Of a DNA stretch of 64,000 bases, positions 33,035-41,538 are shown piece after piece; position 1 is the first letter of the stretch, and each line of letters opens with the position of its first letter. The stretch spans positions 1-64,000 of the forward strand of contig CAYPWL010000016.1 of NCBI GenBank assembly GCA_964414425.1, written 5' to 3'. Under the pieces are notes generated by a model. The model saw nothing but the letters and a program-made list of their open reading frames with translations, ran no database searches and had not been told where the DNA came from. Origin of the DNA: GYS-P2D sp964414425 (GTDB taxonomy: Bacteria; Bacteroidota; Bacteroidia; Chitinophagales; Saprospiraceae). Position numbers and translations under genes: made by a program.

Positions 33035-34249
33035 ATGCGAGAGTTATTTCTTTTACTTTCTATCCTGTTATTCTCTGGGGCCATATGCGCCCAGTATGAC
33101 GATGTCATAGAACTAAGAAACCCTTCATTTGAGGGTATCCCTCACAAAGGGGTGCCGACTGCCGATAATATCGGTATCAAAGGCTGGTATGACTGTGGAG
33201 AATTGCAATTCCGAAATGAGTCTCCAGCAGATCTCCATCCTATACGTGCATGGGAGGTAGAGTTGGGGCCATCAGAAGGCAATACATACCTCGGCTTAGT
33301 AGTAAGAGATAATGACTCTTGGGAGTCTGTATCACAGCGTCTGCCAGCTCCATTAGAATTAGGGAAGTGTTATAGCTTCTCTATAGATATGTCCAGATCA
33401 CCATATTATGTAAGTCACTCGAGAATCACTAAACGTGTTGAGAATTATACAGAGCCTGCTGTGCTACGTATATGGGGAGGTAATGGCGTATGTGGCCATC
33501 AGGAATTATTAGCTGAGTCGGATGTAGTCAATAATAACGAATGGAAGTCTTTTGAGTTTGAGATTCAACCAGCCAGAGACTTGAATTATGTGACCTTAGA
33601 AGCATTCTACGAGGTGCCAATCTTATTTCCTTACAATGGTCATATCCTTGTGGATAATGCCTCTGCATTTAAGCAAATCCCTTGTCCTGGTGATGAGCCA
33701 TTGGTTATTGAAGATAAGCCCAAGCCGCAGAGAAATAATCCTACTACTCCGGCTAAGGAAGAACCAGTAGAAATTATATCACAGTCTAATCCAGTGATTA
33801 TAGCCGATGTAGATAACGGATCTACGACACAAAAAAAGAAGTTATTAGAAGATCTTGACGGCGCTAAAGTCAAGAAAGGGCAGATTATCAGGATCGAAAA
33901 TCTATACTTTCAGGCAGACTCTTATGTCATAGAAGAGAGCTCGGACGAAGTACTCAGTGAGGTATATGACTTCTTAAAAGATAATCGAAATATACTTGTC
34001 GAAATCGGTGGACACACTAATACAGTGCCGAGTGTCAAGATGTGTGATGAACTATCGACTAATCGAGCTAAGGAGGTAGCCTCGTACCTGAGTCGAAAAG
34101 GGATCTCCCCTAAGCGAATGAAAATAAGAGGTTACGGAAAACGTAAGCCAATCATCGCCAATGACAAGTATGACATGGAGGCACGAAAGAAAAATCAGCG
34201 TGTAGAAATTAAGATCCTAAGTCTAAATTATTCGGAAGCGACGGGTTGA
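33035..34249 (+). CDS. OmpA-family outer membrane/peptidoglycan-binding protein with N-terminal jelly-roll-like domain
   Basis: Signal peptide residues 1-20 (LFLLLSILLFSGAICAQ). Residues about 25-230 form an all-beta domain beginning IELRNPSFEGIPHKG and containing CYSFSIDMSRSPYYV, similar to carbohydrate-binding-like modules. After a Pro-rich linker (about 235-255) comes the OmpA domain with IENLYFQADSYVIEESSDEVL, VEIGGHTNTV and TNRAKEVASYLSRKGISPKRMKIRGYGKRKPI, which binds peptidoglycan. Its 3' end overlaps convergent aroA by 22 bases. Confidence 0.88.
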   Translation: MRELFLLLSILLFSGAICAQYDDVIELRNPSFEGIPHKGVPTADNIGIKGWYDCGELQFRNESPADLHPIRAWEVELGPSEGNTYLGLVVRDNDSWESVSQRLPAPLELGKCYSFSIDMSRSPYYVSHSRITKRVENYTEPAVLRIWGGNGVCGHQELLAESDVVNNNEWKSFEFEIQPARDLNYVTLEAFYEVPILFPYNGHILVDNASAFKQIPCPGDEPLVIEDKPKPQRNNPTTPAKEEPVEIISQSNPVIIADVDNGSTTQKKKLLEDLDGAKVKKGQIIRIENLYFQADSYVIEESSDEVLSEVYDFLKDNRNILVEIGGHTNTVPSVKMCDELSTNRAKEVASYLSRKGISPKRMKIRGYGKRKPIIANDKYDMEARKKNQRVEIKILSLNYSEATG

Positions 34250-35484
34250 ATCTCAAAACCCAATGACTTCAGGTCATCCCAATATGACGGATAAGATTTA
34301 CTGACCACTTCAGGTTTTTGTATTTCAATAGGGCTCAATAGCGCGAGAGGTGCAAATGCCATCGCCATACGATGATCCTTATAGGTCTTGAACCGAGGTA
34401 TACCTTTGTCAAAATTCGCTTTTGGGCCAATCTCATATAGCTCCGAATCGTGCTTATGCCCATTTTGCTTAAATGAACTATTCAGCTTCGCCAACTCAGT
34501 ATCTACTGCCTCAATACGATCGGTTTCTTTGATGCGTAGAGTCTTGAGCCCAATGAATTTTCCTTGGATGCCATTGGCGGCACACATCACCGCAATCGTC
34601 TGAGCTAAATCAGGTTGATTGATAAAGTCATACTCCAACGATATCGCATTATGCTCTCCTTTGCTGATGATGAGTTTGCCGTCGACCCATTCTGAGTCGA
34701 TGCCGAGCATGCGCCCGATTCCCACCATTGCTGCATCACCCTGTATACTCTCTTCAAACAATCCTTTCAAAGTGACTTGCCCTTCCTTAGCTAAGGACAT
34801 TAGTGCATAATAATAAGAGCTCGCAGACCAGTCGGCTTCGACGGTAAAGTCTTTAGCTTGATATTCTTGGGGCGCAATAGTTATAGTCTGCCCTTCCTTA
34901 CTGTATTGTATCCCGAAGTATGACAGGGTCTTCAGCGTCATATTGAGATAAGACTCTGAGACGAGATCTCCGGTCAACCTTAGTTTTATACCATTTGGCA
35001 AGGTTGGAGCGATTAGTAGTAGTGCGCTGATATATTGGCTGCTGATACCCGCATCAACGGATACTTCATAGGCCGACTCTAACTCTCTGGGTTTGCCGAT
35101 CTTGAGAGGTGGATATCCTTTTTTCTCGAGATAGTCTATCTGACACCCCAATTGTCTGAGGGCATCTACAAGTGGTCCTATAGGACGTTGTTTCATTCGG
35201 CTTGAGCCTGTCAGGATTTGTTTCCCTTTCTGTATCGCTAAGTACGCTGTCAAAAACCTAAAGGAGGTTCCGGCATGATGCACATCATACTCCTTAAGTT
35301 TGCCGGCGTTCAGTAGCTTGTACAATACTTGAGTATCATCACTCTTAGAGAGTCTTTTGATTTCAAAGTTCTTTTTGCACAGAGCCTGTATGATGAGGAC
35401 TCTATTACTGATACTTTTAGAACCTTCCAGCTTGATTTTTCCATCAATGATTCCTGTAGGATGTGAGACTTTGATTGCGCTCAT
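34228..35484 (-). CDS. aroA: 3-phosphoshikimate 1-carboxyvinyltransferase (EPSP synthase)
   Basis: Sixth step of the shikimate pathway, joining PEP to shikimate 3-phosphate. The N-terminal KLEGSKSISNRVLIIQAL carries the conserved Lys and Ser-Arg pair. HHAGTSFRFLTAYLAI, SSRMKQRPIGPLVDALRQLG and the C-terminal LRIKETDRIEAVDTELAKL and YKDHRMAMAFAPLAL are intact. 418 residues, slightly short but complete. It converges on the OmpA-like gene and is followed in position by osmC and phoH on the same strand. Confidence 0.95.
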   Translation of the reverse strand: MSAIKVSHPTGIIDGKIKLEGSKSISNRVLIIQALCKKNFEIKRLSKSDDTQVLYKLLNAGKLKEYDVHHAGTSFRFLTAYLAIQKGKQILTGSSRMKQRPIGPLVDALRQLGCQIDYLEKKGYPPLKIGKPRELESAYEVSVDAGISSQYISALLLIAPTLPNGIKLRLTGDLVSESYLNMTLKTLSYFGIQYSKEGQTITIAPQEYQAKDFTVEADWSASSYYYALMSLAKEGQVTLKGLFEESIQGDAAMVGIGRMLGIDSEWVDGKLIISKGEHNAISLEYDFINQPDLAQTIAVMCAANGIQGKFIGLKTLRIKETDRIEAVDTELAKLNSSFKQNGHKHDSELYEIGPKANFDKGIPRFKTYKDHRMAMAFAPLALLSPIEIQKPEVVSKSYPSYWDDLKSLGFEIQPVASE

Positions 35485-35497
35485 GTACCTTATTTGA

Positions 35498-35902
35498 TTA
35501 CCAGAAGAATGAAATAGTCTGCTTGATATCAGGGTGTATAGACTGTGCCACTGGGCACATCTTCGCTACAGTTTCTAATAGCTTCTTATCGCTATCCGAG
35601 ATATCTATCTGTGGCATATGTAGCGTAACGATGATCTCCGCTATACGTCGAGGATTAGAGGCCATGACTTTAGTCATTTCAGATTTTATACCTGTGATGT
35701 CAATACCTTTATCACGGGCTTTGATACCCATGATCGTAATCATACAACTTGACAGGGCCGTCGCTACTAAATCTGTAGGGGAGAAAGCCTCGCCTTTTCC
35801 ATTATTATCTGTCGGCGCATCTGTTATGAGTACAGTTGACGATTTAAGGTGTGTCGCTTCCGTCCTCAGGTTTCCCTGATATTGGATCTTGGCTGTGGCC
35901 AT
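35498..35902 (-). CDS. OsmC/Ohr-family protein
   Basis: Hydroperoxide-reducing family. The segments DNNGKGEAFSPTDLVATALSSCMITIMGIKARDKGIDI and the C-terminal LLETVAKMCPVAQSIHPDI carry the two reactive Cys positions (in SSC and MCPVAQS). 134 residues, complete. The start codon lies 59 bases inside the 3' end of phoH in another frame. It probably reduces organic or fatty-acid hydroperoxides in the cytoplasm. Confidence 0.9.
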   Translation of the reverse strand: MATAKIQYQGNLRTEATHLKSSTVLITDAPTDNNGKGEAFSPTDLVATALSSCMITIMGIKARDKGIDITGIKSEMTKVMASNPRRIAEIIVTLHMPQIDISDSDKKLLETVAKMCPVAQSIHPDIKQTISFFW

Positions 35903-36857
35903 CTTCGGTAGTTTTCTTTATTCGGGCCGAATTTATGTCTTTTTCGACGCTTTTATTCCGATCGTATGCTTTAATTATAGCCTTAACAAGTCGGTGCCTT
36001 ACGACATCATCAGTGGTCAAGAATACTTTAGCAATTCCATCTATGTCTCCTAAGATATCCAGCCCTTCGACGAGGCCTGACTTCATGCGGCGTGGGAGGT
36101 CAATCTGTGATAGATCTCCCGTGATAATACATTTAGCATTCGGTCCCAAGCGAGTCAAAAACATCTTGAGCTGCATGCTCGTAGTGTTCTGAGCCTCATC
36201 TAAGATGATAAATGCATGATCCAAAGTACGTCCCCTCATAAATGCCAACGGCGCAACCTCAATGGTTCGATTAGCCATGAACTGCTGGAGCTTCTCACCT
36301 GGGATCATATCTTCCAGGGAGTCATAGAGTGGCCTTAGATATGGATCTACCTTGTCCTTTAGATCTCCTGGTAAAAATCCTAAGCTCTCTCCCGCTTCCA
36401 CAGCCGGACGAGTTAGGATGATTTTTTTGACAATTCTATTCTTTAGGGCTCGTACAGCCAGAGCTACTGCAGTATAGGTCTTCCCAGTACCCGCAGGCCC
36501 TATAGCAAACAGGATGTCATGGTCTTCGGACAGATCGACCATGCGCTTTTGATTCCTCGTTCGCGCTTTGATTTTTTTACCACCTGTACCGTGGACGATG
36601 ACATTTATAGAACTCTTGTTATCATGGATATGATTGGCTGGGTCAAAGTCAGACAGGATATCTTTGACGACAGTCTCTGATATCTCATCATTTTCCTTGA
36701 CAATCCTCAATATCGTTTCGAGCTTTTCTTTTGCCTTCTGTGTAGATTTCTTATCGCCAGTGATCTTGATTTGATCTCCGCGAGTTACCATCTGTACATC
36801 AGGAAATGCATTCTTAATCAAGTTCAGTTTTGAATTATTAGATCCATATATTTCCAA
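35844..36857 (-). CDS. phoH: PhoH-family ATPase
   Basis: Cytoplasmic ATPase/RNA-handling protein. The N-terminal KH-like segment IYGSNNSKLNLIKNAFPDVQMVTRGDQIKITG is followed by the PhoH P-loop (FAIGPAGTGKTYTAVALAVRAL), the ILTRPAVEAGESLGFLPGDL stretch, FIILDEAQNTT (Walker B) and ITGDLSQIDLP. The coordinates given use a TTG at 36857, but family homology continues upstream in frame (SLSIAGLDPLEIYG), so the true start is probably further upstream and non-canonical. The C-terminus overlaps osmC. Confidence 0.93.
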   Translation of the reverse strand: MEIYGSNNSKLNLIKNAFPDVQMVTRGDQIKITGDKKSTQKAKEKLETILRIVKENDEISETVVKDILSDFDPANHIHDNKSSINVIVHGTGGKKIKARTRNQKRMVDLSEDHDILFAIGPAGTGKTYTAVALAVRALKNRIVKKIILTRPAVEAGESLGFLPGDLKDKVDPYLRPLYDSLEDMIPGEKLQQFMANRTIEVAPLAFMRGRTLDHAFIILDEAQNTTSMQLKMFLTRLGPNAKCIITGDLSQIDLPRRMKSGLVEGLDILGDIDGIAKVFLTTDDVVRHRLVKAIIKAYDRNKSVEKDINSARIKKTTEDGHSQDPISGKPEDGSDTP

Positions 36858-37119
36858 TGGATCAAGGCCTGCTATTGAGAGGCTTATTTGGCTGGAGGAC
36901 TTCTTAGAGCCCTGAGCTTTTGCGTTTTCTATAAGATTGCGTTTTTATAACTGATTAACAATGACGTTTTGCAATGTCGTTCGTTCCATTAATTCCATTA
37001 AGATAGTATTGTTTAGAGCGGACCTACCCAAAGATTATCAAAATCGTAAAGACTTATGATTTCTACCACTAAGAATCCCCGACAAATTTGTTTTTCTTTG
37101 GTCTAAATTAAACGGCCTA
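36858..37119. other. phoH-SAM hydrolase divergent gap
   Basis: The phoH-proximal part (36858-36932) is probably coding for the phoH N-terminus. The rest contains no clear promoter box, repeat or frame that I can name. Confidence 0.4.
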
Positions 37120-37887
37120 ATGGGCTTGATCACACTTATTTCTGATTTTGGAGCCAAGGACTACTATGTAGCACTGCTCAAAGCTGCCATATTCAAGCAG
37201 AACTCAGAAGCTTCTGTGGTCGATATCACTCATGATATCACTAGACATGATATCATGGAGGCAGCCTTTTACTTGCAGAGCACTTTTGAACATTTTCCAG
37301 AGAATACTATACACGTAGTCTGTGTCAATTCTTTTTATAATGCCAAGAGTGAGCTCATTATGATTCATCATAAAGGGCACTACTTTATAGGTCCTAATAA
37401 TGGTTTGTTTTCCTTAGTCTTTAGTGATTTACAAGTTGAAGATATCTGGCGGATTAGCGATAACCTCAATACACAGAATCAATACGAGATTGTCGGAGCA
37501 GCAATAACGATCATCGCATCTAATAGGCATCAAGAGTTATTTGTCCAGCCTATCGACAATTTTGATCGTAAGATCAGTCTACAGCCGGTGATCACTACCC
37601 AGCAGATCAGAGCGACTATCGTGCATATCGATCAGTTTGGTAATGTAATCGTCAATCTCGATCAGAGAACCTTCGAAAAGGTACGGGCTAATAGACCTTA
37701 TGCCATCTATTATAAGAGCAGTGACCCAATTACCAAATTGTCTTCATCATATAGCGATTCGATGATTGGCGACGTATGTGCATTTTTTAATACGATCAAT
37801 CTTTTGGAGATAGCTATCAATATGGGCAATGCTCATCAGCTACTTAACCTTAATAAAAACGAAACCATCCAGATTAACTTTGGATGA
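37120..37887 (+). CDS. SAM hydroxide adenosyltransferase (DUF62 family)
   Basis: Hydrolyses S-adenosylmethionine to adenosine and methionine in characterised relatives of the fluorinase/chlorinase superfamily. The N-terminus LITLISDFGAKDYYVALLKAAI is the family signature. HYFIGPNNGLFSLVF and the C-terminal-domain motif VHIDQFGNVIVNLDQ follow. No halogenase-specific features were noted. 255 residues. Its end is followed 16 bases later by the aroB start on the same strand. Confidence 0.9.
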   Translation: MGLITLISDFGAKDYYVALLKAAIFKQNSEASVVDITHDITRHDIMEAAFYLQSTFEHFPENTIHVVCVNSFYNAKSELIMIHHKGHYFIGPNNGLFSLVFSDLQVEDIWRISDNLNTQNQYEIVGAAITIIASNRHQELFVQPIDNFDRKISLQPVITTQQIRATIVHIDQFGNVIVNLDQRTFEKVRANRPYAIYYKSSDPITKLSSSYSDSMIGDVCAFFNTINLLEIAINMGNAHQLLNLNKNETIQINFG

Positions 37888-37903
37888 TCCGCATACCCTT
37901 AAG

Positions 37904-38965
37904 ATGAGAGAAATATCAGTAGCAGACTACAGTATAGTCTATGGAGATGCAAATCGTGCGATACAAGGCTATCTCAAGGGCCGAGATTACTCGTCTATTA
38001 CGGTCATCGTCGACGAAAATACGCGAGAGCATTGCCTCCCAAGACTGGATTATCTCCAATCGGTCGATCATAACCTCATTGAGATCAACAGTGGCGAAGT
38101 ACATAAGATCCTACAGACTTGTGAGACTATATGGACTCAGAAGAGTGAGCTCTATGTCGATCGACATGGCTTGGTCATAAATCTCGGGGGAGGAGTGATT
38201 GGCGATATGGGAGGATTTGCGGCATCTTGCTATATGAGAGGGATCGATTTCGTCCAGGTTCCTACTACACTACTATCTCAGGTCGATGCCTCCATAGGGG
38301 GTAAGCTTGCAGTAGACTTCAGAGGGCTGAAGAACTTGATCGGGCTCTTCAAAAATCCAAATCAAGTCATCGTTGATCCGCAATTTATCAAAACCTTACC
38401 CCGTGAAGAACTGCGCAGCGGATATGCCGAGATGCTCAAGCACGCCCTCATCAAGAATGCTGATATCTGGGCTCGTCTGCCCAAGAGTGATTGGGATGCG
38501 ACGGATTGGGATAGTGAGATATATCAATCCATTCTGATCAAAAAGGCAGTGGTTGAAGCAGACCCTACCGAAAAAGGATTGCGTAAGATTCTCAACTTCG
38601 GACACACTATAGGTCATGCCGTAGAATCTATTTCATTCAGTACGCCAACCCCACTGCTCCATGGTGAGGCGATAGCAGCAGGTATGATATGTGAGGCCCA
38701 CATATCACTACAGCGTGGATATATCACAACAGAGCAGTTAGATGAGATTACTCAGGGCTTCTTAACCATATATAATGATATCGATCTCGACCTACTCAAT
38801 AGAGCTGACGAGATCATAACAGTGCTATCAAGTGATAAGAAAAATAGAGGTGGCAAGTTGCTATTCTCTTTACTTGACCACATTGGGTCAGGCAACTATA
38901 ATATCGATGTGAGTCATGAGGAGATCAAGGCAAGCTTAGCATATTTATTAACTCGCCTGAAATAA
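37904..38965 (+). CDS. aroB: 3-dehydroquinate synthase
   Basis: Second step of the shikimate pathway, using NAD and a divalent metal. Motifs: EINSGEVHKILQTCETIW, then INLGGGVIGDMGGFAASCYMRGIDFVQVPTTLLSQVDASIGGKLAVDFRGLKNLIGLF, GYAEMLKHALI and metal-site FGHTIGHAVE with HGEAIAAGM. I place the start at ATG 37904 (MREISVADYSIVYG), 75 bases after an upstream ATG that would add a poor, non-homologous segment overlapping the preceding gene. 353 residues from that start. Confidence 0.94.
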   Translation: MREISVADYSIVYGDANRAIQGYLKGRDYSSITVIVDENTREHCLPRLDYLQSVDHNLIEINSGEVHKILQTCETIWTQKSELYVDRHGLVINLGGGVIGDMGGFAASCYMRGIDFVQVPTTLLSQVDASIGGKLAVDFRGLKNLIGLFKNPNQVIVDPQFIKTLPREELRSGYAEMLKHALIKNADIWARLPKSDWDATDWDSEIYQSILIKKAVVEADPTEKGLRKILNFGHTIGHAVESISFSTPTPLLHGEAIAAGMICEAHISLQRGYITTEQLDEITQGFLTIYNDIDLDLLNRADEIITVLSSDKKNRGGKLLFSLLDHIGSGNYNIDVSHEEIKASLAYLLTRLK

Positions 38966-38995
38966 TAATCTTCGCCCATAATTGTTCCATATAGG

Positions 38996-41467
38996 ATGGC
39001 GAAAAAGTCTTTTTTTAGTATCCCCTACAAGTATATTTTTCTTACGCTCTGGAGTATAGTCATTTTAGGCTTGGTAGTGGTCATGTCACTATTCATCTAC
39101 GTGGCTAAAACTAAGATGCCTAATACCGATGAACTCGAGAATCCGACCTTCGAGCAGGCGACACTCATCTACAGCAGTGATGGAGTAGAGATAGATCGTT
39201 ATTTCAGCAAGAATCGGGAGTGGATACAGTACGAAGAGCTGTCTCCATATCTGATAGATGCCTTGGTAGCTACGGAGGATCACCGATATTTTAGTCATAG
39301 TGGGATAGACAGTTACTCCTTGATGCGTGCAGCGATCCTATTGGGTAGGAGGGGTGGAGCAAGTACGATTACTCAACAATTAGCCAAGCAGTTTTTTACC
39401 ACTCAGAGGAGCTCTAATCCCGTAAGGCGGATATGGCAAAAGATGAAAGAATGGGTAATCGCCGTCGAGTTTGAGCGTCGATATACTAAGGAGGAGATCT
39501 TAGCCATGTTCTACAACAAGTTTGATTTCTACTATAGTGCAAATGGTGTTGCGGCGGCTGCACAAGTTTATTTTGGCAAGAATCAAAAAGACCTGACGAT
39601 CAACGAGGCGGCCATGTTCGTCGGGATGTTTAAAAATCCGTATTACTATAACCCTATCAGGTTTCCAGATCGCGCCGATAGCCGTAGGAAGACAGTCTTA
39701 GCTCAGATGCGCAAGCGAGAGTATATTACCGAAGAAGAGTATGCAGAAGCTCGAGCAGAAGAATTGGATGTAAGTAAGTTCAGACGTAAGGAGGTCTACA
39801 ATGGTCTTGCACCGCACTTTATGTCAGAGCTCAAGAAGCACGTGCGTAATCTCATGGTTGAGCATAATATCACCAAACCTGGTGGAGAGTCATATGATCT
39901 TGACAATGATGGACTGAGGATATATACGACCATCGATAGTCGCTATCAAAAGCACGCTGAAGCTGCTGCTAAGAAGCACATGACTGCTCTGCAGAGACAG
40001 TTTGAAAACACTTGGTCCGGAAGGGATTTGTGGGAGTACACCGAAGAAGGCCATGAAAACATCAAGAGGCGTAATGGCATCTTAAATGCTCAAGTAGAAA
40101 GCTCCGAACGGTATGCAGTGCTCCGTAGGAAGTATCTGGGGGATATCAGTAATGCGATCAGCAGAGATATCGAAAATGTCAGATTGTGGAATGCAGACAT
40201 CATCAGAATGTACCGAGCGGAGCAAGATAAAAATTATCTCTCTGATCTTATCGATCGCAAATCTATCAGTAGGAAGCAACGAGATGTGTATCAAGAGATC
40301 ATGAGCTCAGAGCATTGGCCTGTCCTAAAGCGCTCCTGGGTATACTTAGGCAAAGCAACTAAAAAGGCGTTCAACACTAAGGAAAAGCTGACCATTCCGA
40401 CTTATAATGGTGCCGTCCAAAAGGTCATGACACCTATGGATAGCATTAAGCATATGCTCAATCATCTTCAGATCGGATCCGTGGCTATGGATCCAAAGAC
40501 AGGGTATGTCAAGTCATGGGTCGGTGGAGTAGACTATACCCATTGGAAGTACGATCATGTCAACGCTAATCGTCAGGCAGGATCAACATTTAAGCCATTT
40601 CTATATACTACGGCGGTTATGAATGGGTACTCCCCATGCTATCCCGTAGAAGATATACAGTATACTATCCCAGCCAATGAGAGAAATTTTAATCTTGACA
40701 AAAGTTGGTCTCCTAAAAACGCAAGAGGTACGTTTTCTAATGAACGGGTAACCCTGAAGGAGGCGCTCAAGAAGTCACTCAATTCTGTATCAACGTGGTT
40801 GGTTCGGGAGATAGGATCTGTGGATGGAATCATACAACTGGCAGAAAATATGGGAATAGGCGCGGGCAAGATTCCGAGATATCCATCTATAATATTGGGT
40901 ACACCCAATGTTTCTGTGTTAGAGATGACTGCGGCGTATAGCACCTATGCTAACAATGGTATTAGTGTGAAGCCGATTTTTATTGAGAGGATTACAGACC
41001 GCCATGGCGTCCAGATCTATAGCAGCGAGGTGTCGTCTCGTCGATCAATCCCGGAGGACTACAACTATGTCATGGTGGAGATGCTCAAGCACGCTGTAGG
41101 AGCGGTCTCATGGAAGCTAAAATCTGATTTCGGTGGTAAGACCGGTACGACTAATGATCATGTCGATGCCTGGTTTATGGGGATTACTCCTAATCTCGTA
41201 ACCGGCACCTGGGTAGGTGGTGAGTACCCATGGATACGATTTACCGATTTCAATTATGGCCAGGGGTCTTATATGGCACGACCCTATTTTCTCGATTTTA
41301 TGAGTCGAGTAGAGTCTGATAAGGACATCGGTTTAATTACGGAGGCTGTGTTTAATTATCCGGACAATATTGATATAGAGTTGGACTGTTCTAAGTATGC
41401 CGCACTGTTAAATCCTGAACCCGACGAAAACTCTACCGAAGAGTTCGATGACCAACCAGATTATTAA
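38996..41467 (+). CDS. class A penicillin-binding protein (PBP1A type), first copy
   Basis: Bifunctional peptidoglycan synthase of the inner membrane. One N-terminal anchor helix (about 12-36). Glycosyltransferase 51 domain: catalytic Glu94 in ATEDHRYFSHSG and GASTITQQLAKQFF. Transpeptidase: Ser530 and Lys533 in GSTFKPF, the SxN motif in KKSLNSVSTW and KTG at Lys715 (GGKTGTTNDHVDAWF). An insertion of roughly 100 residues between the domains (about 320-480) is Lys/Glu-rich. 823 residues. A paralogue follows 71 bases later. Confidence 0.95.
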   Translation: MAKKSFFSIPYKYIFLTLWSIVILGLVVVMSLFIYVAKTKMPNTDELENPTFEQATLIYSSDGVEIDRYFSKNREWIQYEELSPYLIDALVATEDHRYFSHSGIDSYSLMRAAILLGRRGGASTITQQLAKQFFTTQRSSNPVRRIWQKMKEWVIAVEFERRYTKEEILAMFYNKFDFYYSANGVAAAAQVYFGKNQKDLTINEAAMFVGMFKNPYYYNPIRFPDRADSRRKTVLAQMRKREYITEEEYAEARAEELDVSKFRRKEVYNGLAPHFMSELKKHVRNLMVEHNITKPGGESYDLDNDGLRIYTTIDSRYQKHAEAAAKKHMTALQRQFENTWSGRDLWEYTEEGHENIKRRNGILNAQVESSERYAVLRRKYLGDISNAISRDIENVRLWNADIIRMYRAEQDKNYLSDLIDRKSISRKQRDVYQEIMSSEHWPVLKRSWVYLGKATKKAFNTKEKLTIPTYNGAVQKVMTPMDSIKHMLNHLQIGSVAMDPKTGYVKSWVGGVDYTHWKYDHVNANRQAGSTFKPFLYTTAVMNGYSPCYPVEDIQYTIPANERNFNLDKSWSPKNARGTFSNERVTLKEALKKSLNSVSTWLVREIGSVDGIIQLAENMGIGAGKIPRYPSIILGTPNVSVLEMTAAYSTYANNGISVKPIFIERITDRHGVQIYSSEVSSRRSIPEDYNYVMVEMLKHAVGAVSWKLKSDFGGKTGTTNDHVDAWFMGITPNLVTGTWVGGEYPWIRFTDFNYGQGSYMARPYFLDFMSRVESDKDIGLITEAVFNYPDNIDIELDCSKYAALLNPEPDENSTEEFDDQPDY

Positions 41468-41538
41468 TCTTATGGTGCTCTAAGTAGCGTTTTCAATTAC
41501 CTTATCTATCTTAGATTCTTAGAGCTGAGAATAACCTA

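Noticed and set aside
37829..37903. Upstream ATG for aroB
   Set aside because: It lies inside the SAM hydrolase gene in another frame and adds 25 residues unlike the family N-terminus.
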